Shown here piece by piece: positions 1 to 7,915 of a stretch of DNA of 33,599 nt. Below the pieces are notes generated by a model that was not told where the DNA came from, did no database searches, and was given only the letters and a program-made list of their open reading frames with translations. Positions within the stretch are counted from its first letter, which is position 1; every line of letters begins with the position of its first letter. Position numbers and translations under genes: made by a program. This DNA comes from Mediterranea sp. (in: CFB group bacteria) (GTDB lineage: Bacteria > Bacteroidota > Bacteroidia > Bacteroidales > Bacteroidaceae), in NCBI GenBank assembly GCA_031261785.1, contig JAISIZ010000089.1, forward strand, positions 1 to 33,599, in the 5' to 3' direction.

Positions 1-587
1 TGGGACTCATCGTACGCGACAAACCGCTCCGCGTCGCCAACGGCATCTACAGGGAGATCATCCCCCGCGAGCTGACGTGGGCACGCCAGCAGACGCTGAC
101 CCAGCAACCCGCCTGGTACATCAACCCCGACAACTCCCTCAACATGGAGAAACTCCTCACGGATTTCCAGCGGTTCTTCCGCCAGAACGCCGACGCGTGG
201 ATAGAGCGGTTCGACTACAAGGAGAGCGGCCCCCAGCTCCTGCTGCAGGCCTTCCTACAGCGCGTGGTGAACGGCGGCGGCTACATCGACCGCGAGTACG
301 GCCTGGGACGGGGCCGCACCGACCTCCTCATCCGCAAGCCGCTCACCGAGCACTACGGCGGCCCCATCCAGCACGTCGTCCTCGAGCTGAAAATCAAGCG
401 AGCCAGCCTGCAAGCCACCATCCGCCAAGGGCTGGAACAAATCTCCGACTACATGGACCGCTGCCCCGCCGGAGCCGAAGGACACTTCATAGTCTTCAAC
501 CGCGACAAGAGCGCCACGTGGAGCAAGAAAATCTGGCACCGCCGCAAAGAGCATCGCGGGCGGGTAATCACCGTATGGGGAATGTAA
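1..587 (+). CDS. C-terminal part of an AAA-like ATPase with PD-(D/E)XK nuclease domain (5' end outside window)
   Basis: The reading frame is open from base 3 and ends with TAA at 585-587, so only the last ~194 residues are visible and the start is cut off. The visible part begins with GLIVRDKPLRVANGIYREII, which resembles the junction after the P-loop ATPase region in Bacteroidetes AAA-like proteins. It continues into a PD-(D/E)XK-type fold: GRGRTDLLI supplies the catalytic Asp and LELKIKR supplies the E-x-K pair. The family is common and multicopy in Bacteroidetes. Its biochemical role is not established; a mobile or defence-related role is often suspected. The ATPase domain cannot be checked here. 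The stop is followed 17 nt later by the acyltransferase start. Family-level assignment is fairly secure; function is not. Confidence 0.72.
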   Translation, partial: GLIVRDKPLRVANGIYREIIPRELTWARQQTLTQQPAWYINPDNSLNMEKLLTDFQRFFRQNADAWIERFDYKESGPQLLLQAFLQRVVNGGGYIDREYGLGRGRTDLLIRKPLTEHYGGPIQHVVLELKIKRASLQATIRQGLEQISDYMDRCPAGAEGHFIVFNRDKSATWSKKIWHRRKEHRGRVITVWGM

Positions 588-604
588 GCCGGGATCGACA
601 CCCA

Positions 605-1555
605 ATGATGAACGAAAAGATTCACGAGATAAACTACCTGAAGGCCATCTTCATCTTGCTGATGGTGGCTTTTCATTTATCGTATATCGGAGAGAAGTAT
701 CCGTATGCCAAAGAGCTGGTGTACACCTTCCACATGTCGGGCTTCCTCATCATTTCGGGCTTCCTCACCCATATCGAAAAGCGCGTCGGGCGGTTCCTCC
801 GCGACGTGGGATGGATAGCCGTGATGTACATCGTGGCCGAAGTGCCGTACGCGATCGCCTCCCATTTCCTGCCCGTCTACGACGCACTGCCTGAGTTGTC
901 GCCTCTCGCTGTCGCGCGTGCGGTATTCGTACGTCCCCTTGGCCCGTATTGGTACTTCCATACGCTCATCCTTTGCCAACTGCTCTATTTCCTTACTTTC
1001 CGGCTGGGGCGGCAAGCCGGAATGAGTACCTTTTCCTGCCTGCTGTTGCTGGGAAGCCTGCTGTTCGGCGTCTCCCACTTCTTGGGGCTAACCTCTTTCT
1101 CCGATTCCCTCTATTTCCTGCTGGGCGCTGGCGCCTCCTTGAGCGGGCTGCCTTTCACCCGCTTGTTTCGAGGTTCCGCATGGGCCATCCTGCCCTTGGC
1201 GTTGCTCGCCCTCTTCCCCGCCAATTTCGACCGGGGAACACTGGCAGGCGTGGCAATCACCTACCTGACCATCAGCCTCCTGCTCTATCTTTGCGGAAAG
1301 ATGCGTCCCGGCTGGATGACTCGGGCGCTCGACTTCGTAGGCGAAAACACCTTGCCAATCTTGCTCTTCTCCCCCCTCTTTACTTTCTTGTCGAAAAAGG
1401 CGTTATCCCTCTTCTTGTTCGATCCCACCGCCCTTTGCTTCATGTTCGTCACCGTGCTGATAACGGTGGGTGGCTGCATCGCCATCGCCTTTTGTCTCGA
1501 CAAGGCAAACATATCCCCGTTGCTGTCGGGGCGGAAGAATCTGATCAGGAAATAG
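605..1555 (+). CDS. Acyltransferase family 3 membrane protein
   Basis: A 316-residue, strongly hydrophobic protein with about ten predicted membrane segments. It begins EKIHEINYLKAIFILLMVAFH, which matches the first helix of the acyltransferase-3 (OafA/NodX-like) family, including the membrane-embedded His (AFHLSY). Family members transfer acetyl or other acyl groups from the cytoplasm to extracytoplasmic sugars such as O-antigen, capsule or peptidoglycan. The reading frame is open much further upstream, but that part overlaps the upstream nuclease gene in another frame and has no homology-like character. I therefore chose the ATG at 605; an ATG at 608 is equally possible. No glycan cluster is adjacent, so the acceptor cannot be inferred. 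Confidence 0.8.
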   Translation: MMNEKIHEINYLKAIFILLMVAFHLSYIGEKYPYAKELVYTFHMSGFLIISGFLTHIEKRVGRFLRDVGWIAVMYIVAEVPYAIASHFLPVYDALPELSPLAVARAVFVRPLGPYWYFHTLILCQLLYFLTFRLGRQAGMSTFSCLLLLGSLLFGVSHFLGLTSFSDSLYFLLGAGASLSGLPFTRLFRGSAWAILPLALLALFPANFDRGTLAGVAITYLTISLLLYLCGKMRPGWMTRALDFVGENTLPILLFSPLFTFLSKKALSLFLFDPTALCFMFVTVLITVGGCIAIAFCLDKANISPLLSGRKNLIRK

Positions 1556-1625
1556 CGGAGGCAATCATCCGCGAACCCTCCGCGCCCCCCCCGTGATGGG
1601 AACGCACACGGAACGCATAGAACAG

Positions 1626-1664
1626 CGAAAGCGGCAATCGATGTCAAGTCGATTGCCGCTTTCG
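1626..1664. terminator. Perfect 16-bp hairpin downstream of tRNA-Pro
   Basis: Arms 1626-1641 and 1649-1664 are exact reverse complements (CGAAAGCGGCAATCGA) around a 7-nt loop. The stem carries AAA/TTT near its base. It lies just past the 3' end of the minus-strand tRNA-Pro and just past the plus-strand acyltransferase gene, so it probably terminates transcription in both directions. Confidence 0.75.
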
Positions 1665-1671
1665 CCACTTA

Positions 1672-1747
1672 TGGTCGGAATGAGGCGACTCGAACGCCCG
1701 ACCCCTACGTCCCGAACGTAGTGCGCTACCAACTGCGCTACATTCCG
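1672..1747 (-). tRNA. tRNA-Pro (anticodon CGG)
   Basis: The minus strand folds into a full cloverleaf. The acceptor is CGGAATG/CATTCCG, the D stem GCGC/GCGC, the anticodon stem CTACG/CGTAG with loop TTCGGGA (anticodon CGG, reading proline CCG codons), and the T arm carries TTCGAGT. The discriminator is A and a genomic CCA follows (1672-1674). The tRNA-Asp in this window does not encode its CCA, so the two differ in 3' end processing needs. Confidence 0.97.
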
Positions 1748-1795
1748 ATTGCCAACCGGAGGAGCGGACACTCTCCGCCTCTCCCTTCGACGGCG

Positions 1796-1826
1796 CGAAT
1801 GTAGGCATTAATAACGAACCACACAA
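1796..1826 (-). promoter_or_regulatory. Promoter of tRNA-Pro
   Basis: On the minus strand, TACATTCG (1803-1796) approximates the Bacteroidetes -7 box TAnnTTTG. A TTG at 1826-1824 sits 20 nt upstream as the -33 element. The position, about 50 nt before the tRNA, fits. Confidence 0.55.
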
Positions 1827-1857
1827 ATATCTGCCTATCTTTTTGTCGCGCCGAGCG

Positions 1858-3084
1858 TTACAAGAGCCGCTTGCTGAGGTAGCGTACGGGATACCAGACC
1901 GAGAGGAAGCCTACCGCCAGCACGGTGACGAAAACGAGCGCCACGTCCCCGGCATGCACGCTCACCGGATAGGCGTCGACCACGAACATACCGCCCCCAC
2001 TTCCCAGGGTGATGAAGCCGAAGCGTTGCTGGAGGAGGCAGAGCGCCAAGCCCAGCACGATGCCCAGCACGGCGCCCAACAGGGAGATGAGGCGCCCCTC
2101 GAAAAGGAAGATGCGGGAGATGAGCCTGTCGCTCGCCCCCAGGCTGCGGAGCGTGCGCACGTCGTCTTTCTTGTCGATGATGAGCATGGAGAGGGAGCCT
2201 ATCACGTTGAAGCAGGCGATGGTGAGGATGAAGACGAGGAAGATGTAAGAGATGAGCTTCTCGATCTCCATGACACGAAAGACGTCAGCCTGCTGCTCGT
2301 AGCGGTTTAGCACCACGAATCCATCACCCAGCATCCGCTGTATCTTCGCCTGCGTGGCGGCGGTGTTGGCGTCGGGTCGCAGCTTCAGCTCGATGGCGGA
2401 CACCTCGGTATCGTAGTCGAGCAGGCGGCGCAGGAACGCCAGTGAGACGAGGATGTAGCGCGAATCGTAGTCCTGCTGGTTGACGGCGAACACCACGCCA
2501 GGCGAGAAGAGGTAGTCGGTATTGAACGAAGCGGCCGGATTGGCCATGTTCACCCGTGCCTCGCGTTTGGGAAGATAGACACGCAGGGGATCGACGAACG
2601 ACAGCCCGCTACCGAGCGTCGACACCAGGTCGGCTCCCATGATACCGTAGTTCACCACGGCGTCGTGCAGCACGAACTGGCCGGTGCCATAGAGGATGCT
2701 GTCGATGGCGGTGAGCTGCTCGAAGTTATCTTCCACGCCCTTGAGCACCACCATGGCCTGACGGTCTTTGTATTGCGCCATGGCATTCTCCTCGAGCGTC
2801 TCGGTACACACCTCCACCTCGGGCAACGCACGTACGGCGGCGATGCGGGTATCTTGGGCGTCGAACACCTTCCCTTCGCTCACGCTGATCTTCAGCTGCG
2901 GGTCGAAAGCCGTGAAGAGGTTCGCCACCATGTCCTGGAAACCGTTGAACACCGACAGGGTGCACACCATGGCCAGCGTAGCCAACGCCACCCCGCAGAC
3001 GGAGATGGCGGAGATGATGTTGATGGCGTTGTGCTTCTTCTTCGAGAAGAGGTAACGCTTGGCTATGTAGAGCGGGAAGTTCAC
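1858..3084 (-). CDS. FtsX-like ABC transporter permease (LolC/LolE type)
   Basis: A 408-residue inner-membrane protein. One N-terminal membrane helix (about residues 20-45, INIISAISVCGVALATLAMV) is followed by a large extracytoplasmic domain (~50-265) and three C-terminal helices (~275-400). This is the MacB/FtsX permease layout. The N-terminal start FPLYIAKRYLFSKKKHNAIN is characteristic of LolC/E-type subunits, which work with an ABC ATPase (LolD) to release lipoproteins toward the outer membrane. No ATPase gene is adjacent, so the partner is encoded elsewhere. The start is GTG (3084-3082) and overlaps the rbfA stop as GTGA, implying translational coupling to rbfA. Alternative: another MacB-like efflux role. 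Confidence 0.85.
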   Translation of the reverse strand: MNFPLYIAKRYLFSKKKHNAINIISAISVCGVALATLAMVCTLSVFNGFQDMVANLFTAFDPQLKISVSEGKVFDAQDTRIAAVRALPEVEVCTETLEENAMAQYKDRQAMVVLKGVEDNFEQLTAIDSILYGTGQFVLHDAVVNYGIMGADLVSTLGSGLSFVDPLRVYLPKREARVNMANPAASFNTDYLFSPGVVFAVNQQDYDSRYILVSLAFLRRLLDYDTEVSAIELKLRPDANTAATQAKIQRMLGDGFVVLNRYEQQADVFRVMEIEKLISYIFLVFILTIACFNVIGSLSMLIIDKKDDVRTLRSLGASDRLISRIFLFEGRLISLLGAVLGIVLGLALCLLQQRFGFITLGSGGGMFVVDAYPVSVHAGDVALVFVTVLAVGFLSVWYPVRYLSKRLL

Positions 3085-3413
3085 TTGAGCAGTGAGTCGA
3101 TCTTCTCGATGTAGTCCAGCGAATCGTCCACGAAGAACTTCAGCTCGGGGATGATACGCAACTGGTGACGGACGCGGGTGCCGAGGTCGTAGCGTAGCGT
3201 GCGGGCGTTGCCATTCACGTTCTTCACCGTCTCCTCCGCTTTCTCCGAAGGGAATACGCTAAGGTAGACACGGGCCACGCTCATGTCGGGGCTGACGCGC
3301 ACCGCGCTCACCGACACCAACATGCCGTGTGTCGCTTTGGTCTGCAACAGGAATATTTCACTCAGCTCCTTCTGTAACAGGCGGGCTATCTTGTTCTGTC
3401 TGGTAGTTTCCAT
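3081..3413 (-). CDS. rbfA: Ribosome-binding factor A
   Basis: A 110-residue protein with the typical RbfA beginning TRQNKIARLLQKELSEIF and the central VSAVRVSPDMSVARVYLSVF. RbfA is a KH-fold factor that binds the pre-30S particle near helix 1 of 16S rRNA and supports its maturation. The frame stays open upstream to about 3509, but the ATG at 3413 gives the usual N-terminus and length. The gene comes first in a two-gene unit with the LolC/E-type permease, with a 4-nt overlap. A possible -7 box TATATTCG lies at 3504-3497 on the minus strand, without a clear -33. Confidence 0.93.
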   Translation of the reverse strand: METTRQNKIARLLQKELSEIFLLQTKATHGMLVSVSAVRVSPDMSVARVYLSVFPSEKAEETVKNVNGNARTLRYDLGTRVRHQLRIIPELKFFVDDSLDYIEKIDSLLK

Positions 3414-3576
3414 AATGATCTCATATTTCGAGTTTATCCGCAAAGCGCGGGCTGGGGGAAAACAGCTCCCCTCGCCACCGTGCGACGAATCCACCGCGAA
3501 TATAACCATTTTAGGCGACTAAGCCGCACGTCACGCCATATATACCTCGTGCGGGGTAATTTTGTGCAATGATTTT

Positions 3577-3649
3577 TTAGACGCTGATGACACGGATGAC
3601 ACGGATTTATATATTTTAGATCCGTGTCATCCGTGTCATCAGCGTCTAA
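3577..3649. repeat. Palindromic intergenic element, perfect 30-bp arms with 9-nt internal period
   Basis: The left arm 3577-3606 and right arm 3620-3649 are exact reverse complements over 30 bp, separated by a 13-nt AT-rich loop. Each arm contains the 9-mer GATGACACG twice in tandem plus a partial third copy. The rest of the interval 3414-3822 holds only low-scoring sequence and a possible -7 box before hicA. A sister element with the related unit GGATTACAC lies at 28793-28869. Confidence 0.9.
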
Positions 3650-3775
3650 TGAGTTTCGCTTTGTCCGAATGCGCGCCTTTCGCTCCAAGCACAAAAACAG
3701 GCCGCACGAAGTATAAAAAGCGGCGAAGGCGTGTTTTTTCACCGGCCGCCGCATGGACATATTGCGGAAACGCAG

Positions 3776-3783
3776 TATATTTG
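3776..3783 (+). promoter_or_regulatory. Possible -7 box upstream of hicA/hicB
   Basis: TATATTTG matches TAnnTTTG and lies 25 nt before the hicA ATG. No TTG is found at the right distance upstream, so the promoter is tentative. Confidence 0.3.
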
Positions 3784-3807
3784 TGCCGTCAATCGAGCGA
3801 TAATAAT

Positions 3808-3992
3808 ATGAATTAGAATGAATTGAAGCGAAAAGCCATCGAGCATGGATTCGTGTTTGAACAACATGGCAAGAAACACGATGTCTACCGTAATCCGAAG
3901 ACGGGGAAAATAGTGTTGATTGAGCGACATTGGACACAGGAAGTGCGCAATGTCGCTTAATGTATAAATTGAAAAGAGACATAGGCTTTTGA
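3808..3992 (+). pseudogene. hicA: Degraded HicA-type mRNA interferase toxin
   Basis: From the ATG at 3808 the frame reads Met-Asn-stop (TAG at 3814), then continues NELKRKAIEHGFVFEQHGKK and on through a region ending IERHWTQEVRNVA before TAA at 3958. This matches the HicA double-stranded-RNA-binding-like fold: G-[YF]-x-F...HGKKHDVY contains the catalytic-type His, followed by the RH-x-x-[KQ]-E motif. The expected C-terminal segment is found in a different frame (LMYKLKRDIGF, 3957-3992). The gene thus carries an amber codon at position 3 and a frameshift near the 3' end. A TTG at 3823 could restart translation to give a 45-residue truncated product. It lies immediately before hicB in the usual toxin-antitoxin order. 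Confidence 0.65.
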
Positions 3993-4027
3993 TGCCTATT
4001 CATTTATGAATATAAAATGATATTGTT

Positions 4028-4423
4028 ATGAAAGTAGCTATCGAGAAGCAGAAAGATGGTACGTATATCGCCTACAATATAGAAGGCGATGATACTTTAA
4101 TTGGTACAGGTAATAGCGTATCCGAAGCCAAGGAAGACTATCTCAATTCCATGGCGGAAGTACGTGCTTTGTGCAAAAGCGAAGGGTATAAGATGTCGAA
4201 AGTTGCTACGTCAAAGCCCCAATTCAAGTTCGACCTATCCTCTTTGTTCGAGTATTATTCCATGTTGAACGTGAGCGCTTTCGCCAGGTACGTTGGTATC
4301 AACCCCACGCTGATGCGGCAGTATAGGCAAGGAAACACCTACATCTCCGAAAAGCAGCTGGAGAAGATACAGGCGGGCATACATAGGCTTGGAAAAGAAT
4401 TTTCCGCGTTGACCCTTGTTTGA
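4028..4423 (+). CDS. hicB: HicB-type antitoxin with C-terminal helix-turn-helix
   Basis: A 131-residue protein. The N-terminal ~60 residues (MKVAIEKQKDGTYIAYN ... GNSVSEAKEDYLNSM) form the HicB partial RNase-H-like fold, which binds and blocks HicA. Residues ~75-131 (VSAFARYVGINPTLMRQYRQG ... SEKQLEKIQAGI) look like an Xre-type DNA-binding domain used to autoregulate the operon. The frame is intact and well formed, in contrast to the broken hicA just upstream, making this an orphaned antitoxin or transcriptional regulator. Local base composition is more AT-rich than the flanking genes, which is consistent with acquisition by transfer. The ATG at 4028 is the only sensible start. Confidence 0.82.
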   Translation: MKVAIEKQKDGTYIAYNIEGDDTLIGTGNSVSEAKEDYLNSMAEVRALCKSEGYKMSKVATSKPQFKFDLSSLFEYYSMLNVSAFARYVGINPTLMRQYRQGNTYISEKQLEKIQAGIHRLGKEFSALTLV

Positions 4424-4452
4424 CGAACGCCGCGAAGCTCGTCGAAAACTCG

Positions 4453-4475
4453 AGGCCCTCAGATGTTGAGGGCCT
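4453..4475 (-). terminator. Weak hairpin terminator after the DUF4923 gene
   Basis: AGGCCCTCA (4453-4461) pairs with TGAGGGCCT (4467-4475) around a 5-nt loop. The stem overlaps the TAA stop of the minus-strand gene. There is only a short T run beyond it (TTTT after CGAG), so strength is uncertain. Confidence 0.5.
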
Positions 4476-5077
4476 TACTTCTTCAGCTGCATGCCCAGCA
4501 TCATGCCTTCGTACTTGCTGGCCAGCGAGCTGACGGTCTGCAAGGCGGAGTTGCTGCTCTTGCTGCCGATGAGGGTGGCCAGCTTCAGCAGTTTGTCCGA
4601 GTTGAAGAGGAGATCCATGGAGGAAGCGCTGTAATTCATCTTGGCGTTGATGTTGACTATCTTGGCCATCTTGAGGTTCACTTGCTTGGTGGCGGCGTCG
4701 TAGGAGTAGGTGCCGTTCAGCTTGCGGCTGCCCACTTGGCTGACGAAGGTGCTGTCGGCGTTGAAAGTGAAGCTCACCTGTCCGGGGCGGATGCCGAGTT
4801 TGGTGAGTTGCTCGTTCAGCTTGCCCTCGGCCACGGACGAGGCGGCGGCCCCGCCGGCTTTCATCAGCAGGTTGTCCGATTCGAACTCCACGGCGGAGCC
4901 TTGGTAGGTCCAGGTGCCCACCATGTTGACGTCGGCTGTCTTGCCGGTGACGGCGTTCACCACTTTTTCGATATTCCCTTTGTTGAACAGGTCTTTCCAC
5001 GACTGCGCGTGGGCTTGCGTGCCTATCAACAGGCCTGCGGCCATGAGGACGATGGTTATTACTACGTTTTTCTTCAT
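4475..5077 (-). CDS. Secreted DUF4923-family protein
   Basis: A 200-residue protein with a clear signal peptide (KKNVVITIVLMAAGLLIGTQAHA, cleavage near AHA-QS). The mature part contains VGTWTYQGSAVEFESDNLL, a lipocalin-like opening seen in DUF4923 proteins of Bacteroidales, and alternating beta-strand segments such as VSFTFNADSTF and LNGTYSYDAATKQVNL. Function is unknown. It follows engB by 11 nt on the same strand and is probably co-transcribed with it. The DUF4923-EngB pairing is a familiar Bacteroidales arrangement, but no functional link is established. Confidence 0.8.
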   Translation of the reverse strand: MKKNVVITIVLMAAGLLIGTQAHAQSWKDLFNKGNIEKVVNAVTGKTADVNMVGTWTYQGSAVEFESDNLLMKAGGAAASSVAEGKLNEQLTKLGIRPGQVSFTFNADSTFVSQVGSRKLNGTYSYDAATKQVNLKMAKIVNINAKMNYSASSMDLLFNSDKLLKLATLIGSKSSNSALQTVSSLASKYEGMMLGMQLKK

Positions 5078-5088
5078 TGCTTCAAATG

Positions 5089-5691
5089 TTAGTTATTCAT
5101 TTCTTTGTTAATTTTTTCAATATAGTCAAGGATTTCCGTGCGTCCGGTGCGCTCTTCGGCCGAGGAGACGAAGTGGGGTGGCAGCTCTTCCCACTGCTCG
5201 CCCAGCTTCTTGAGGTAGGCGTCTACGTTGGCCCGTAGCTTTCCGGCGGTCAGCTTGTCGGCCTTGGTGAAGACGATGGCGAAGGGTACCCCGTTCTCGC
5301 CCAGCCACTCGATGAACTCGAGGTCGATCCGTTGCGGCTCGTGCCGGCTGTCTATGAGAACAAACAGGCAGGTCATTTGTTCCCGCTCCAGGATGTAGTC
5401 CTCGATGATGGTGCGTATCTGCTTCTGTCCTTGCTGGCCGCGGCGGGCGTAGCCATAGCCGGGCAGGTCGACGATGTACCAGCTCTTGTTGACGCGGAAA
5501 TGGTTGATGAGCATTGTTTTCCCCGGCATGGCGGAGGTCATGGCCAGCCCCTTGTGGCGGGTGAGCATGTTGATGAGGCTCGACTTGCCCACGTTGGAGC
5601 GTCCGATGAAGGCATACTCGGGTTCGTTGCCCGCCGGGCACTTGCGTACGTCGGTGTTGCTAATCACGAATTCGGCATTGATTATTTCCAT
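5089..5691 (-). CDS. engB: Ribosome biogenesis GTPase EngB/YihA
   Basis: A 200-residue TRAFAC GTPase. G1 is [12 protein letters not shown] (about residues 30-41), G3 is DLPGYGYA (~75-82) and G4 is TKADK (~142-146). The conserved N-terminal [12 protein letters not shown] lead and the SSAEERTG G5 region are also present. EngB acts in late 50S ribosomal subunit assembly and is usually essential. Its ATG at 5691 lies inside the 3' end of the upstream symporter gene (32-nt overlap in another frame), so expression is probably coupled to that gene. Length and motifs are standard. Confidence 0.95.
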   Translation of the reverse strand: MEIINAEFVISNTDVRKCPAGNEPEYAFIGRSNVGKSSLINMLTRHKGLAMTSAMPGKTMLINHFRVNKSWYIVDLPGYGYARRGQQGQKQIRTIIEDYILEREQMTCLFVLIDSRHEPQRIDLEFIEWLGENGVPFAIVFTKADKLTAGKLRANVDAYLKKLGEQWEELPPHFVSSAEERTGRTEILDYIEKINKEMNN

Positions 5692-7141
5692 CTTCTTTAT
5701 ACTTTTTTCTGTTGGTCGACATTGCCCAAAGTCCCGCGAAGGTAAGCGTTCCGTTCAACATAAGCAATTCGTAGCCGAATTTATATCCAAATTGGCGCTC
5801 GGCCCACCAGCTGATGGCGTAGCAGAGTAGGGGGGAGGCGACGGCGACATGGGGTACCCAGCGGTCGCGCGGCAGCCGTCGGGTGAACAGCCCGAAGGCG
5901 AACATCCCCAGCAGCGGGCCGTAGGTGTAGGAGGCGATGACGTAGATGGCGTCGATGACGCTCTGGCTGCCCAGCGCCTCGACGAGGCAGACCGAGAGGG
6001 CGAGCAAGGCGGCGAGCGCCAGGTGCGCGCGCCGCCGCTTGTGGCGCGCCACGCGCTCGTCGTCGCGGTCGGTGCGCAGCCAGTCGACGCAGACGCTGGT
6101 GGTCATGGCGGTGAGGGCCGAGTCGGCGTTGCTGAACGTGGCGGCTATGATGCCGATGGTGAAGAGCACCAGCACGGGCTGCCCCAGGTAGCCTTGCGTG
6201 GCGAACATGGGGAGGATGTCGTCGCCCAGCGGTGGGAGGGCGATGTGTTGCTTGCCGGCCAGCGCCAGCAGCAGCACGCCCAGCGCCAGCAGCAGGAAGT
6301 TGAGGGGGATGAAGGCGAAGCCGTAGCAATACATGTTCTTCTGGGCGTCGCGGAGGTCGCGGCAGGAGAGGTTCTTCTGCATCATGTCCTGGTCGAGCCC
6401 CGTCATGACGACGACGATGAAAATGCCGCTGAGGAACTGCTTGGCGAAGTGCTGCCGCGACATCCAGTCGTCGAGCACGAAGATGCGGCTGTGCGCGCTC
6501 TCGCCGACGGTGCCGACGATGCCGCTCCAGTCGAGACCCAGCTCCTTGACGGTGTAGTAGATGATAAGGGCGAGGGCGGCGACAAGGCAGAACGTCTGCA
6601 ACGAATCGGTCCACACGATGGTCTTGATGCCGCTCCGGTGGGTATAGACCCATACCAGCGCCACGGAGCCTACGGCGATGGGCCAGAAGGGGATGCCGGC
6701 GTCGGCGAACACGTACGTGTGGAGGATGAGGCAGACGAGGTAGAGCTTGGCGGCGGTGCCCAGCATGCGCGAGAGGAGGAAGAAGAACGAGCCTGTGCGA
6801 TACGAACGTTGTCCCAGGCGGGTGCCGAGGTAGGCGTAGATGCTGGTGAGGTTGAGCCGGTAGTACAGCGGCAGCAACACGTGCGCCACCACGAGGTAGC
6901 CGAAGAAGAAGCCGAACACCGTCTGCAGGTAGGTCATGTCCATCTGCCGCACCATGCCGGGCACGGAGACGAACGTCACCCCGGAGATGGAGGCGCCGAT
7001 CATCCCGAACGAGACCACGTACCACGGCGAGCGGTTGCTCCCGCGGAAGAAGGCGGCGCTCGTGTCGCCCCGCCGGCCGGCGAGACGGGCTATCAGCAGC
7101 AGGACGGCAAAATAGGCCAGAATGATGACAAGTACCAGCAT
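5660..7141 (-). CDS. Sodium:solute symporter (SSS family)
   Basis: A 493-residue integral membrane protein with about 13 helices. It starts [20 protein letters not shown] and carries SSS hallmarks: the [24 protein letters not shown] TM1/TM2 region, here [20 protein letters not shown], the [15 protein letters not shown] segment, and [14 protein letters not shown], the region of the Na2 site. The family couples Na+ entry to uptake of sugars, amino acids, nucleosides or sialic acid; the substrate cannot be read from sequence. The frame is open to 7204, but the ATG at 7141 begins the first helix directly and lies just after a good -7 box. It is the first gene of a likely operon with engB (32-nt overlap) and the DUF4923 gene. 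Confidence 0.88.
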   Translation of the reverse strand: MLVLVIILAYFAVLLLIARLAGRRGDTSAAFFRGSNRSPWYVVSFGMIGASISGVTFVSVPGMVRQMDMTYLQTVFGFFFGYLVVAHVLLPLYYRLNLTSIYAYLGTRLGQRSYRTGSFFFLLSRMLGTAAKLYLVCLILHTYVFADAGIPFWPIAVGSVALVWVYTHRSGIKTIVWTDSLQTFCLVAALALIIYYTVKELGLDWSGIVGTVGESAHSRIFVLDDWMSRQHFAKQFLSGIFIVVVMTGLDQDMMQKNLSCRDLRDAQKNMYCYGFAFIPLNFLLLALGVLLLALAGKQHIALPPLGDDILPMFATQGYLGQPVLVLFTIGIIAATFSNADSALTAMTTSVCVDWLRTDRDDERVARHKRRRAHLALAALLALSVCLVEALGSQSVIDAIYVIASYTYGPLLGMFAFGLFTRRLPRDRWVPHVAVASPLLCYAISWWAERQFGYKFGYELLMLNGTLTFAGLWAMSTNRKKYKEDGNNQCRIRD

Positions 7142-7149
7142 ACTTGGCG

Positions 7150-7182
7150 CAAAGGTAGCGTTTTTTGTAGGTAATACGGCAA
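7150..7182 (-). promoter_or_regulatory. Promoter of the symporter-engB unit
   Basis: The minus strand shows TTG (7182-7180), a 22-nt spacer and TACCTTTG (7157-7150), the Bacteroidetes -33/-7 pattern, ending 9 nt before the ATG at 7141. The transcript would have a very short leader. It overlaps the divergent recR promoter. Confidence 0.6.
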
Positions 7183-7197
7183 TAATACGTATCTTTG
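7164..7197 (+). promoter_or_regulatory. Promoter of recR
   Basis: TTTG (7164-7167), a 22-nt spacer and TATCTTTG (7190-7197) match the Bacteroidetes -33/-7 pattern and lie 35 nt before the recR ATG. The two divergent promoters interlock: each -33 box lies within the other's spacer. Confidence 0.65.
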
Positions 7198-7231
7198 CGG
7201 CCAATAATCAACCGAATAGAAAGGACAGCGG

Positions 7232-7849
7232 ATGAATCAACAATACCCTTCGGCACTGCTGGAGAAGGCGGTAGGCGAGTTCGCCAAGCTTCCGGGCATA
7301 GGACGCAAGACGGCCTTGAGGCTGGTGTTGCACCTGCTGCGGCAAGACGTGTCGGCGGTGGAGGCCTTCGGCCGTTCCGTCGTCACGCTGAAGCGAGAGG
7401 TGAAATATTGCGAGGTCTGCCACAACATCTCCGACACCGACGTCTGCCAAATCTGCGCCGATCCCCGGCGCGACGCCTCCGTGGTCTGCGTGGTGGAGAA
7501 CATACGCGACGTGATGGCCGTGGAGGCCACACAGCAATTCCGCGGGTTGTACCACGTCCTGGGGGGCGTTATCTCGCCCATGGACGGTATCGGGCCAAGC
7601 GACCTCGAGATCGCCGGACTGGTGCGCCGGGTGGCCGACGGAGGCGTGCGCGAGGTGATTCTCGCGCTAAGCACCACCATGGAGGGCGACACCACCAACT
7701 TCTACATCTACCGCAAGCTGGAGAAGATGGACGTGAAGCTCACCGTCATCGCCCGCGGCATATCCATAGGCGACGAACTGGAGTACGCCGACGAGGTGAC
7801 GCTGGGACGGAGCATCGTGAACCGCACGGTTTTCAACGGGACGGCGTGA
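7232..7849 (+). CDS. recR: Recombination mediator protein RecR
   Basis: A 205-residue protein of standard RecR length. It has the N-terminal helix-hairpin-helix [20 protein letters not shown] (residues ~17-36), a four-Cys zinc finger ([16 protein letters not shown], ~57-72), and the TOPRIM domain ([15 protein letters not shown] to GDTTNFYI). RecR acts with RecO/RecF to load RecA at single-stranded gaps. The start at ATG 7232 follows a good promoter. It begins a plus-strand run with a small membrane protein and an acetyltransferase. Confidence 0.97.
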   Translation: MNQQYPSALLEKAVGEFAKLPGIGRKTALRLVLHLLRQDVSAVEAFGRSVVTLKREVKYCEVCHNISDTDVCQICADPRRDASVVCVVENIRDVMAVEATQQFRGLYHVLGGVISPMDGIGPSDLEIAGLVRRVADGGVREVILALSTTMEGDTTNFYIYRKLEKMDVKLTVIARGISIGDELEYADEVTLGRSIVNRTVFNGTA

Positions 7850-7877
7850 ATGATTAATGAATAGTCAAAGTGATTGA

Positions 7878-7900
7878 GTAGCCAGAGCCGTTCTGGCTAC
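7878..7900. repeat. Short perfect hairpin between recR and the membrane protein
   Basis: GTAGCCAGA (7878-7886) and TCTGGCTAC (7892-7900) pair around a 5-nt loop. On the plus strand it is followed by A-rich, not T-rich, sequence, so it is not a canonical terminator. It may stabilise the recR mRNA end. Confidence 0.5.
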
Positions 7901-7915
7901 TAAAAAAGATTGAGC

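Noticed and set aside
77-604. N-terminal extension of the acyltransferase
   Set aside because: This part overlaps the PD-(D/E)XK gene in another frame, is Arg/Pro-rich and lacks family similarity; the first membrane helix begins just after 605.
5849-7174. 441-residue plus-strand frame opposite the symporter
   Set aside because: Glu/His/Ala-rich antisense shadow; the minus strand codes for an obvious SSS transporter.
7878-7900. Terminator after recR
   Set aside because: The stem is perfect, but A's rather than T's follow on the plus strand.
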